DNA of 6,435 nucleotides from the NCBI GenBank assembly GCA_031285815.1, contig JAITVM010000090.1, forward strand, positions 1 through 6,435, written 5' to 3'. Positions within the stretch are counted from its first letter, which is position 1; the number at the start of each line of letters is the position of its first letter. The notes under the pieces were generated by a model. It was not told where the DNA came from. It worked only from the letters and a program-made list of their open reading frames with translations, and did no database searches. Made by a program: the position numbers and the translations under genes. Source of the DNA: Clostridiales bacterium (GTDB taxonomy: Bacteria > Bacillota > Clostridia > Lachnospirales > JAITVM01). Positions 1-6,253 of the stretch are shown one piece after another.

Positions 1-13
1 AAAAAATTTTTAT

Positions 14-20
14 AGGAGGG
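14..20 (+). promoter_or_regulatory. Ribosome binding site of first S8 protease
   Basis: AGGAGGG stands six bases before the TTG codon at 27. This near-consensus Shine-Dalgarno site decides the start, because the nearby ATG at 31 is in another frame and no in-frame start lies upstream within the window. The promoter must lie outside the window. Confidence 0.85.
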
Positions 21-26
21 GTAAAT

Positions 27-1742
27 TTGCATGAAGTCATTGTAAAGTATAACGGCGATATTGCCGCTTTGGGTTTCCAGTATGAAATTTTAAGTGAGAG
101 CTATGCGATTTTGACTATCTCAGAAGCGGATATCCCGTTATTAAGAAATTTTACAGAAATAGAATTTGCCGAAATGCCAAAACGCCTTTCGATATCAGTC
201 AATGAAGCCCTCGACCAGTCTTGCATTACGGCTGTGCATAGTGAGCGCGGCTATGATTTGAGTGGTGAAGGTGTACTTATTGCTATTATAGATTCGGGGA
301 TAGATTACCGGCATGAAGATTTTAGAAACCACGATGGTACATCCAGGATTGCATATATTTGGGACCAAACCATAGAAAGCGGCCAGCCGCCCCTGGGTTT
401 TTTATATGGCGCAGAATATACGAACGGGCAGATAAACGATGCGCTGCTTAACCCGGACCCGTACGCTGTAGTGCCCCACCAAGATTATATTGGGCACGGG
501 ACGGCTGTGGCAGGTATAGCGGCAGGTAATGGGCGGGCTTCAACCGGGGAAGAAATTGGGGTCGCGCCTAAAGCCACAATTATTTCGGTTAAATTAGGTG
601 AACGGGACAATGCGCGCTTTGCCCGGACTACAGAAATTATGCGGGCAATTAAATATGTTTATGACAAAGCCAGCCTTATGAATATGCCGCTTGTTGTAAA
701 TTTAAGCTATGGTACAAATGACGGGGCCCACGACGGGAATTCACTTTTTGAAACATATATTAATGATATGGCGGAAAGATGGAAAAGTGTGATAGTTGTG
801 GCAAGCGGCAATGAAGGTGCCGCTAAGCACCATTACCAGTATAATTTAAAACTAGGCGAAGCAATTGATGTAACCTTCTCTGTTAGCGGGAAATTTGAGG
901 AGCTCCCGCTTTACTTATGGAAAAATTTTTCGGATAATTTTAGCAACGAGATTATTGCACCGGATGGCATTACTACAGGGGAGCTGCAGCATACGGCTAT
1001 ACCAACTTTAGTGCACCTTGGGGGCACAAAACTAATTATTGAATATACCCAGCCTAACCATTATAACCAAAATAATGAGATAGGTTTTTTACTTTTATCA
1101 AAAACAGCCGGCGGGGAAGTCCAGCAGGGGGTTTGGACTATCAGGGTAAAGGGGGTTAATGTGGTAGATGGCAAATTTGACATATGGCTGCCTACGGTAG
1201 GCGAAGTTTCTGACAAAGCAACCTTTCTAACTACTTCAATAGACACGACGCTTACTTTGCCTTCTTGCGCAGAAAAAGTAATAACGGTTGGCGGTTATGA
1301 TATAGCGACCAAAGGGTTAGCCACATTTTCAGGCAGGGGGCTTACAAGGGGGGACGTCCGTATCAAACCGGATTTAGTTGCCCCGGCCGTGTCTATAAAA
1401 AGCTGCCGGCCGGGCGGCGGCTATGGGAATTTCACTGGGACTAGCATCGCCGCCCCATTTGTAACGGGCAGTGCGGCGCTAATGATGCAATGGGGGATAG
1501 TGCAAGGCAAGGATACTTATTTATATGGCCAGCGGATTAAGGCATTTTTGATGAAAGGGGCAAACCGCGACAGCACTATAACTTACCCTAATAATGGTTG
1601 GGGCTATGGCACCTTGTGTTTGAAGCAGAGTATGGAGTTTTTAGAAGAATTTTCGGGCATCCAGTCATCCAAGAAGATTTTTGACAGTAACCTGCAAAAG
1701 CAGATTTTTAGCCAAGGGGTGAAAAATAAGTGGCATCACTAA
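27..1742 (+). CDS. S8 family (subtilisin-like) serine protease, Csp-type
   Basis: A 571-residue subtilase starting at TTG. Residues 1 to about 65 resemble the prodomain of clostridial CspB (motifs VKYNGDI and PKRL). The catalytic core follows: Asp89 in IIDSGID, His157 in GHGTAVAG, the oxyanion Asn262 in ASGNEG, and Ser473 in GTSIAAP, so the triad is complete. Between Asn262 and Ser473, about 130 residues (roughly 270-405) form a beta-rich insertion, as in the jelly-roll domain of Csp proteases. There is no signal peptide or membrane segment, so the protein is made in the cytoplasm. In spore formers such proteins are packaged in the spore, where CspB cleaves the cortex hydrolase pro-SleC during germination. 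That role is inferred here, since no sleC is visible. The gene overlaps the next protease gene by 13 bases, so the two are co-transcribed and probably translationally coupled. The subtilase assignment is secure. The germination role is moderate, and a general intracellular protease is the alternative. Confidence 0.93.
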   Translation: MHEVIVKYNGDIAALGFQYEILSESYAILTISEADIPLLRNFTEIEFAEMPKRLSISVNEALDQSCITAVHSERGYDLSGEGVLIAIIDSGIDYRHEDFRNHDGTSRIAYIWDQTIESGQPPLGFLYGAEYTNGQINDALLNPDPYAVVPHQDYIGHGTAVAGIAAGNGRASTGEEIGVAPKATIISVKLGERDNARFARTTEIMRAIKYVYDKASLMNMPLVVNLSYGTNDGAHDGNSLFETYINDMAERWKSVIVVASGNEGAAKHHYQYNLKLGEAIDVTFSVSGKFEELPLYLWKNFSDNFSNEIIAPDGITTGELQHTAIPTLVHLGGTKLIIEYTQPNHYNQNNEIGFLLLSKTAGGEVQQGVWTIRVKGVNVVDGKFDIWLPTVGEVSDKATFLTTSIDTTLTLPSCAEKVITVGGYDIATKGLATFSGRGLTRGDVRIKPDLVAPAVSIKSCRPGGGYGNFTGTSIAAPFVTGSAALMMQWGIVQGKDTYLYGQRIKAFLMKGANRDSTITYPNNGWGYGTLCLKQSMEFLEEFSGIQSSKKIFDSNLQKQIFSQGVKNKWHH

Positions 1743-3397
1743 TTGTTAGGGATAACCCTTCAATAGAAGATTTTTTAATAAAGCACCCCGACATTAAAAA
1801 AGGCAAGATGCTTTCAGGTAATTATCTGATACTTATTCTGCCGGATGATAGGGCGGCCGAGATGGTAAATGATTTGGGCAACACAAAAGTTGATGCATAT
1901 TCCCTTATTGTCGGCTTATTGGGGAAAGAAGCGTTAGATGCGTCGGGGATTACGCCAATCCAGCAGCAGCCCTTTCTTGACCTTAAAGGCCGCGGCGTCC
2001 TCTTGGGGTTTATTGATACCGGTATAGATTATACTAAAAATGCGTTTATATATGAGGACGGCACAAGTAAAGTCCAATATATTTGGGACCAAACTATTGA
2101 AGGGCCGGGCCCAGCTGATTATGGGTTTGGCACAGAATATAATAACCCCCAAATCAACCAGGCGCTTAAAGCGCCAAACCCATTCGATGTAGTACCGCAT
2201 AGGGATACAGTTGGGCATGGGACATTTTTAGCATCCGTCGCCGGCAGCAGGGAAAGCGGCGAGTATTTAGGCGCGGCCCCGGATGCGGATATTATTGCGG
2301 TTAAATTGCGGCGTGTAGGCAAGTTTTATACAGATGTTTTTTTAATACCGCCAGAACAAGAAAATGCTTTTGAATCCATAGACGTTATGCTGGGGGTAGA
2401 GTATATTCTAGATAAATCTTTTGAGTTGGGGAAACCGGCCGCGATTTGTATTTCTGTCGGCACAAATGAAGGCGGGCATGATGGTTTTAATATATTTGAA
2501 GAATATTTGTCGCGTATTTCCCACCGGTCTGGGGTGACGCTTTGTTGCGCAGCCGGCAATGAAGGCAATGCCGGCCACCATACCTCCGGGGTTATAAAAA
2601 AAGAAGGGGATGTAAATAGGATTGAAATTACCGTTGGGGAAAACGCCGGGAACCTTTATTTTAACCTTTGGAACGATGCTTCGGATAGGATCTCGGTATC
2701 CATAACTTCGCCGACCGGTGAAATGGTGGGGCGCGTGCCCGCTAAAAATGGTTCGGTTTATACCGAGCGGCTGGTATTTGAAAATTCAGAAATAACTGTT
2801 TTTTATTTTTTCCCTATAGAAGGTAGCGGGAGCCAGCTTACCGTAGTTAAAATTATGAATGCGACGCCCGGTATTTGGGCTATCTTAGCCCATGGTGATA
2901 TAATACTGGAAGGGAAATATGACGCATGGCTGCCGATGACAGGTTTTATTAGCCCTAATGTGGAATTCCTATCGCCAACGCCCGAGTGTACAATTGTTGT
3001 GCCGGCAACTACCATGGGCGTTATTACCTGCGGCGCTTATAATAGCCTGGATAAAAGTTTTTATGTTTCGTCCAGCTGGGGCCCGACAAGGATGCCAATG
3101 CTAATGCCGGATATAACCGCGCCGGGTGCGGAAGTGACGGGGGTTTACCCAACCGGCTACGGCATGATGGAAGGGACCAGCGTCGCGGCGGCAGTTGCTA
3201 CCGGTGCGTGTGCTTTATTGCTGCAATGGGGGGTAGTAAATAAAAATGAAATTTTTGTTGACACATACCTTGCCAGGGCATATTTAATCCGCGGCTGCGA
3301 TAGGCCGCCGGGGTTTGAATACCCGAATAACCAATGGGGGTATGGCCGTATGAATTTACAAAACACATTTAATTTGCTGAGGAGGACCCAAGGCTAA
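1730..3397 (+). CDS. S8 family (subtilisin-like) serine protease, Csp-type paralogue
   Basis: A 555-residue paralogue of the preceding protease. It starts at GTG 1730 inside the upstream gene's last codons, and an AAGGGG site at 1714-1719 lies ten bases before it. Residues 1 to about 80 are a divergent prodomain-like segment. Then come Asp96 in FIDTGID, His163 in VGHGTF, oxyanion Asn277 in AAGNEGN and Ser484 in EGTSVAAA. All triad residues are present, but the proline that usually ends the GTSxAAP motif is alanine. A beta-rich insertion (about 285-420) matches the Csp jelly-roll region. No signal peptide is seen. In known csp clusters tandem paralogues divide the work: one is an active protease and others are pseudoproteases that sense germinants (C. 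difficile CspC, CspA). This copy is not an obvious pseudoprotease. The shared YIWDQT block is identical between the two genes over 18 bases, which fits gene duplication. Whether it is an enzyme, a regulator or both cannot be told from sequence. Confidence 0.92.
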   Translation: MASLIVRDNPSIEDFLIKHPDIKKGKMLSGNYLILILPDDRAAEMVNDLGNTKVDAYSLIVGLLGKEALDASGITPIQQQPFLDLKGRGVLLGFIDTGIDYTKNAFIYEDGTSKVQYIWDQTIEGPGPADYGFGTEYNNPQINQALKAPNPFDVVPHRDTVGHGTFLASVAGSRESGEYLGAAPDADIIAVKLRRVGKFYTDVFLIPPEQENAFESIDVMLGVEYILDKSFELGKPAAICISVGTNEGGHDGFNIFEEYLSRISHRSGVTLCCAAGNEGNAGHHTSGVIKKEGDVNRIEITVGENAGNLYFNLWNDASDRISVSITSPTGEMVGRVPAKNGSVYTERLVFENSEITVFYFFPIEGSGSQLTVVKIMNATPGIWAILAHGDIILEGKYDAWLPMTGFISPNVEFLSPTPECTIVVPATTMGVITCGAYNSLDKSFYVSSSWGPTRMPMLMPDITAPGAEVTGVYPTGYGMMEGTSVAAAVATGACALLLQWGVVNKNEIFVDTYLARAYLIRGCDRPPGFEYPNNQWGYGRMNLQNTFNLLRRTQG

Positions 3398-3424
3398 ATA
3401 TACCTATAGCCCTTATGGCAAAAT

Positions 3425-3476
3425 ATTATAACATAGGCCGGGTAAACAGAAATATTTGCTGAGCCTATGTTATAAT
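3425..3476. promoter_or_regulatory. Intergenic dyad with TATAAT in each arm
   Basis: A perfect 14-base inverted repeat (ATTATAACATAGGC at 3425-3438, GCCTATGTTATAAT at 3463-3476) surrounds a 24-base loop. The right arm contains TGTTATAAT, an extended -10 box (TATAAT at 3471-3476). It would start a transcript a few bases downstream and give the HD-GrpB gene a short leader. The left arm holds the same box on the minus strand. No good -35 is seen at 16-18 bases. The arm is followed by TATTTTAC, a poor uridine tract, so a terminator for the protease operon is possible but weak. It could also be an operator. The dyad is certain; its role is inferred. Confidence 0.5.
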
Positions 3477-3492
3477 TATTTTACAAACAAAT

Positions 3493-3499
3493 GGGAGGT
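3493..3499 (+). promoter_or_regulatory. Ribosome binding site of HD-GrpB gene
   Basis: GGGAGGT ends seven bases before GTG 3507. It selects that start over the in-frame TTG at 3456, which lies upstream of this site, inside the dyad, and has no Shine-Dalgarno site. The ATG at 3511 is out of frame. Confidence 0.85.
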
Positions 3500-3506
3500 A
3501 TATTTT

Positions 3507-4727
3507 GTGGATGAAAGGATAAAGGGCCAATTATTTTTCCTGGCCGAGGCGGATAAAATGAAAAATGTGGCGCGCCAGACTTTGCTTGCGGATAAATCCC
3601 GCGAAGAAACGGACGCAGAGCATTCGTGGCATTTTGCTTTAATGGCAATGACATTGTATGAATATGTAGGCATAGAAGGCGTAGATATAAACCGAGTTAT
3701 TAAAATGGCGCTGCTTCATGATTTGGTTGAAGTATATGCCGGGGACACTTTTGCATACGATACAGAGGGTTATGAAAGCAAAGAGGCGCGGGAAAGGGAA
3801 GCCGCCGATAAATTATTTTCTGTTTTGCCGGAAGCCCAGGCTTTGGAGTATAGGTCTTTATGGGAAGAATTTGATTTGATGGAGACCCCGGACGCCTTAT
3901 ATGCTTCAGCGGTAGATAGGTTCCAGCCTTTTTATAGCAATTATTTGACTAACGGGCATACTTGGGTGAAGCATGGCGTTTCTGATAAAATGGTGTATTC
4001 GCGCATGGCGCCGGTTAAAAAGGCCATGCCCAAGCTATGGGGTTTTGTTGTGGATGTAATAAATGACAGCTGTGAAAAAGGATACCTTAAATATGATAAC
4101 GGTGAAAACGCTGAACCTGTTTCCGCTGGAATTAAGGGTGGCGAAAAAAATAACTTGGATATTAAAAATAGCGTAGCCGAAGAAGAACCGCGCGGCCGGA
4201 AATACCCCATAGTATTAAGCGAATATAATCCGGAGTGGCCGGAATGGTTTGAAGAGGAAAAACTAAATTTAGAACGGGCCTTTGGAAAAGGCGTTATTAA
4301 TAAAATTACCCATATAGGCAGTACATCGGTGCCGGGTATGATGGCGAAGCCTACAATAGATATTTTACTGGAAATACATAAAGGCACGGATATAGAAAAG
4401 CTGGTAGGCGCATTGCCAAAAGGGGAATATACCTGTTTAACTAAAATGGCGCTGACTATGGAAACTAAAGAGCCGCATTTGGTGATTCTTAAAGGGTATC
4501 TGCCAGCAGGCTTTGCGGAAAAGGTTTACCACATACATGTTAGGTACCCAGGCGATTGGGACGAGCCATATTTTAGTGGTTACCTTATTTCACACCCAGA
4601 GGTTGCCGCCCAGTATGCCGCTTTGAAGCAGGGGCTGTTAAGAAATTTCGAGCATGACCGGGACGGGTATACGGAAGCTAAAACTGGCTTTATACGTGCG
4701 GTTATAGAGGAGGCAAGGCAATCATAA
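3507..4727 (+). CDS. HD-domain phosphohydrolase fused to GrpB (UPF0157) domain
   Basis: A 406-residue two-domain protein. Residues 1 to about 190 form an HD domain of the YfbR/HDDC2 type. The metal ligands are visible as His39 (AEHSWH), His71-Asp72 (LLHDLVEVYAGDT) and Asp137 (AVDRFQP), with Glu75 in the position of the catalytic glutamate. Members of that family remove phosphate from nucleoside monophosphates, such as deoxynucleotides. A polar linker of about 40 residues (195-232) leads to a GrpB domain (about 233-402). This has the nucleotidyltransferase-fold motif HIGSTSVPG at 269-277, then KPTIDI with Asp285, YHIHVRYPG, and the family's HPEVAAQYAALK and YTEAKTGFI blocks. The biochemical role of GrpB proteins is poorly known. 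All HD metal ligands are intact, so this half is probably active. The two halves may act on related nucleotide substrates, but that is inference. The cytoplasmic product has no signal peptide, and the gene has its own likely promoter region. Confidence 0.9.
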   Translation: MDERIKGQLFFLAEADKMKNVARQTLLADKSREETDAEHSWHFALMAMTLYEYVGIEGVDINRVIKMALLHDLVEVYAGDTFAYDTEGYESKEAREREAADKLFSVLPEAQALEYRSLWEEFDLMETPDALYASAVDRFQPFYSNYLTNGHTWVKHGVSDKMVYSRMAPVKKAMPKLWGFVVDVINDSCEKGYLKYDNGENAEPVSAGIKGGEKNNLDIKNSVAEEEPRGRKYPIVLSEYNPEWPEWFEEEKLNLERAFGKGVINKITHIGSTSVPGMMAKPTIDILLEIHKGTDIEKLVGALPKGEYTCLTKMALTMETKEPHLVILKGYLPAGFAEKVYHIHVRYPGDWDEPYFSGYLISHPEVAAQYAALKQGLLRNFEHDRDGYTEAKTGFIRAVIEEARQS

Positions 4728-4737
4728 CATAATAAAA

Positions 4738-4776
4738 AAACAGGCGCTACAAGGGCGGCCCTGCGGCCTTCTGTTT
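4738..4776 (-). terminator. Rho-independent terminator of the minus-strand operon (possibly bidirectional)
   Basis: Outer arms AAACA/TGTTT, then GG/CC and CGC/GCG with small bulges, enclose an inner AGGG-CGG-CCCT hairpin. Read on the minus strand, the stem is followed at once by seven T residues and ATTATG, a good intrinsic terminator for the genes arriving from 5057. Read on the plus strand it is followed only by TTTAAACC, so it would terminate the HD-GrpB gene less well. It lies between two converging genes, as expected. The stem is imperfect. Confidence 0.6.
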
Positions 4777-4811
4777 AAACCAGGGAAAACATATGGGGGG
4801 CCCGCTTATGC

Positions 4812-5057
4812 TTATTTGCCTATCAATTTATAAATAATTTCAGTTAAAAACCTTGTAAATAAAATAATAATAAATGGCATAACAAATCTTCTGTAAAACA
4901 GCAATAGGTCAAATAAAATAAGTTTGGTTTTAGAAGAGTCAGTATTTATTGAAATGCTTATAGGGTAAAGTAAACGCAGCAGGATCAAACTGCCCGTTAA
5001 AAAAAATATTGTGCAAATAGTACGGTTTGAATAATTACCGAATTTAATTATATTCAT
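4812..5057 (-). CDS. Small two-segment membrane protein, unknown function
   Basis: An 81-residue hydrophobic protein that I do not recognise. Two membrane segments are likely, at about residues 14-32 (ICTIFFLTGSLILLRLL region) and 46-68 (LILFDLLLFY to PFIIILF). A short polar loop (SINTDSSKTK) separates them, and the C-terminal tail carries Arg69, Glu73 and Lys77. The ATG is preceded by GGGGACAGGA on the minus strand (5061-5070), an acceptable ribosome binding site. The gene starts 71 bases after the class D-like lipoprotein gene on the same strand. No convincing terminator separates them, while one follows this gene, so co-transcription is likely. The arrangement and hydrophobicity favour a real gene. 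A weak resemblance of its end to the DUF4282 family of small two-segment proteins is only an impression. It may assist or be affected by the neighbouring envelope lipoprotein. Confidence 0.6.
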   Translation of the reverse strand: MNIIKFGNYSNRTICTIFFLTGSLILLRLLYPISISINTDSSKTKLILFDLLLFYRRFVMPFIIILFTRFLTEIIYKLIGK

Positions 5058-5060
5058 TTA

Positions 5061-5070
5061 TCCTGTCCCC
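5061..5070 (-). promoter_or_regulatory. Ribosome binding site of small membrane protein
   Basis: The minus strand reads GGGGACAGGA just before TAAATG. Either the G-rich block (about nine bases from the start) or AGGA (three bases) could pair with 16S rRNA. Spacing is not ideal, but it supports ATG 5057 as a real start. Confidence 0.45.
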
Positions 5071-5128
5071 CTTGCCGGTTTAACCGGATTCAGATTATTT
5101 TAAAGGTTTTATTTTTTTCTGGCCGGGT

Positions 5129-6037
5129 TCAGGTTATATTGAGCAAAAAATAGTTTTCGATAATATTTTTGGTGATTTCTTGTGCCTTAGGGCCATCGGC
5201 ACCTTCTTGTGCGGTTAAATACGTAGCGAAATATATATTGCCGCCGCCTATGTTAAAAAAGCCAACAAACCAGCCGCCATTGCCGGTGCCTGTTTTGCCA
5301 TATAAATTGTAGCGGCTGTTTAATGTTTCAATGTGCATCATTTTTTTAAGCTCTAAAATATTATTTTCATTTATATCTGTTTGGCCTTCAAAGATGCGCA
5401 TTACTAAATCAAGCTGCTCCATTGGGGAAATTAAAAGAGAAGATTCCATCCAAAAACCATTTATCCAGCTTGGGCTGTTAATTGTGCTTCCATCCCATTC
5501 GCTAATATCACAATTTCCATATCCAATCTTGTTGATAAAACCCCCCATGTATTCTTGGCCGGTTTTTTCAATCAGAAGCTTAAAATACCATGTGCTGGAA
5601 TTTTGGAATGCTTCGATTAAATTCATATCCCGGTTCCATGATTCAAATGGCCAGTTTGTCCCGTCCCATTTGAAAACAGAATCAGTAGGTGTAATGGTTT
5701 CTGACTCTAATGCGGCTAGTGATGAAACAATGTGGAATGATGAATTTGGCGAAAAACGTTCATCAATCCAATTTTTGTTATATGAAATATATTTTCCGCC
5801 TTCTTGAAGAAAAACTGCTGTGCCTGTTAGGCTGCCGAAATAGGGGCTTAAATCTATTTCAGTTATTTCTTTGCTTTTTATTTCCGGTTTGCTGCTTTTT
5901 ATAATTTCACTTGGTTCCGGTACATTAACCGGGGTGGAAATGGTTTCTTTAGCTGGCCCGGTTAAATTGTTATTTGAGTTGCATGCTGATATTAACGCCG
6001 CCACAAAAAATATTGGTACCAAATATTTTGCTATCAT
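5129..6037 (-). CDS. Class D beta-lactamase/BlaR1-sensor-like lipoprotein with SSFH active site
   Basis: A 302-residue protein from ATG 6037. It begins with a lipoprotein signal (MIAKYLVPIFFVAALISAC, lipobox Cys19) and a Ser/Thr/Pro/Lys-rich linker to about residue 58, so it should be anchored outside the membrane. The rest follows the class D penicillin-recognising fold: FSPNSSFH (nucleophile Ser99), NSSTWYF (Ser147, second motif), YGN 173-175, GFWMESSLLISP (Trp196, the tryptophan that packs on the carbamylated lysine in class D enzymes), LYGKTGTG (Lys248-Thr-Gly), and a terminal GPKAQEITKNI block. In this family the first motif is S-x-x-K, and that lysine is the general base. Here it is His102, encoded CAC, two base changes from a lysine codon, while the frame is fully open. 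Normal carbamate-dependent hydrolysis is therefore unlikely. The protein may bind beta-lactams or peptidoglycan peptides, act as a decoy or sensor, or use another mechanism. A GTG at 6076 would add 13 residues, but it lacks a ribosome binding site and spoils the signal peptide. The family call is strong; activity is unknown. Confidence 0.88.
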   Translation of the reverse strand: MIAKYLVPIFFVAALISACNSNNNLTGPAKETISTPVNVPEPSEIIKSSKPEIKSKEITEIDLSPYFGSLTGTAVFLQEGGKYISYNKNWIDERFSPNSSFHIVSSLAALESETITPTDSVFKWDGTNWPFESWNRDMNLIEAFQNSSTWYFKLLIEKTGQEYMGGFINKIGYGNCDISEWDGSTINSPSWINGFWMESSLLISPMEQLDLVMRIFEGQTDINENNILELKKMMHIETLNSRYNLYGKTGTGNGGWFVGFFNIGGGNIYFATYLTAQEGADGPKAQEITKNIIENYFLLNIT

Positions 6038-6046
6038 ACTTAAATT

Positions 6047-6054
6047 CCACCTTT
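6047..6054 (-). promoter_or_regulatory. Ribosome binding site of class D-like lipoprotein
   Basis: The minus strand reads AAAGGTGG nine bases before ATG 6037. It supports this start over the upstream GTG at 6076, which has no such site. The same bases form one arm of a perfect 10-base inverted repeat with 6109-6118. Confidence 0.75.
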
Positions 6055-6062
6055 GCAGAACG

Positions 6063-6083
6063 TGACAGGAGGGCACCTTGTCA
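6063..6083 (-). promoter_or_regulatory. Leader hairpin / dyad upstream of lipoprotein gene
   Basis: TGACA and TGTCA arms, extended by GG/CC with a one-base bulge, enclose a six-base loop, AGGGCA on the plus strand. The dyad falls inside the predicted 5' leader and just downstream of the promoter. It could be an RNA hairpin or a repressor site. It does not match the TACA-TGTA pattern of BlaI/MecI operators well. Confidence 0.4.
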
Positions 6084-6097
6084 AATAGGTTTACTCT

Positions 6098-6106
6098 ATT
6101 ATATCA
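6098..6106 (-). promoter_or_regulatory. Extended -10 promoter for lipoprotein gene
   Basis: The minus strand reads TGATATAAT, a perfect TGnTATAAT extended -10 box. The base position seven downstream puts the start near 6091 and gives a leader of about 54 bases. At 17 bases upstream the -35 region reads CTAAAA, which is poor, so the promoter would rely on the extended -10 or on an activator. Confidence 0.55.
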
Positions 6107-6118
6107 CACAAAGGTGGA

Positions 6119-6191
6119 TTTTTTAGCATATAGTGTGAAATCAAGTTCGGTTACTATAAATTATTTTTGAGTTCCGTAGTATTAAGGTTAT
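6119..6191. other. Intergenic spacer between IS end and lipoprotein promoter
   Basis: An AT-rich, non-coding stretch of about 70 bases. Apart from the poor -35 region of the lipoprotein promoter at its left end, I see no gene, repeat or clear regulatory site. Confidence 0.4.
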
Positions 6192-6217
6192 TGAGGCCTT
6201 CCCATTTTAACGGACAG
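6192..6217 (-). repeat. Candidate terminal inverted repeat of the IS element
   Basis: Read on the plus strand it opens with TGAGGCCTTCCC and closes with ACGGACAG. The TG terminus and the internal GGACA resemble the ends of several IS3 subgroups. Without the partner end this is a motif-level call. Confidence 0.5.
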
Positions 6218-6253
6218 AAAAAATAACAAAAAAACGAATAAAAACACAATAAA

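Larger units (their letters stand above)
6046..6118. repeat. Inverted repeat including the ribosome binding site
   Basis: TCCACCTTTG at 6046-6055 is perfectly complementary to CAAAGGTGGA at 6109-6118, 53 bases apart. After one mismatch, three more A-T pairs can form outside. In a minus-strand transcript that covers both arms, the Shine-Dalgarno sequence of the lipoprotein gene would be paired. The distal arm lies upstream of the predicted transcription start near 6091, so transcripts from the local promoter would lack it. Confidence 0.6.

Noticed and set aside
3456..3506. Longer N-terminus for the HD-GrpB protein from TTG 3456
   Set aside because: It would begin inside the dyad and upstream of the GGGAGGT site that clearly serves GTG 3507. 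The 17 extra residues do not resemble the family's N-terminus.
3941..4387. 148-codon open frame on the minus strand
   Set aside because: It lies antisense within the well-supported HD-GrpB gene and shows no recognisable domain.
5331..5807. 158-codon open frame on the plus strand
   Set aside because: It is antisense to the conserved core of the class D-like gene and lacks any family similarity.
5129..6037. Pseudogene call for the class D-like lipoprotein
   Set aside because: The single active-site substitution is not accompanied by frameshifts, stops or loss of other motifs. The signal peptide and ribosome binding site are intact.
6038..6076. Longer lipoprotein start at GTG 6076
   Set aside because: It has no ribosome binding site, and its 13 extra residues (including Cys, His, Arg and Trp) precede an already complete lipoprotein signal.
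6063..6083. BlaI/MecI operator for the class D-like gene
   Set aside because: The dyad has TGACA/TGTCA arms, not the TACA-TGTA core of BlaI operators, and no blaI or blaR1 gene is in the window.
6078..6105. Plus-strand promoter TTGTCA with TATATC
   Set aside because: The boxes are poor and no plus-strand gene follows, only the end of the minus-strand IS.
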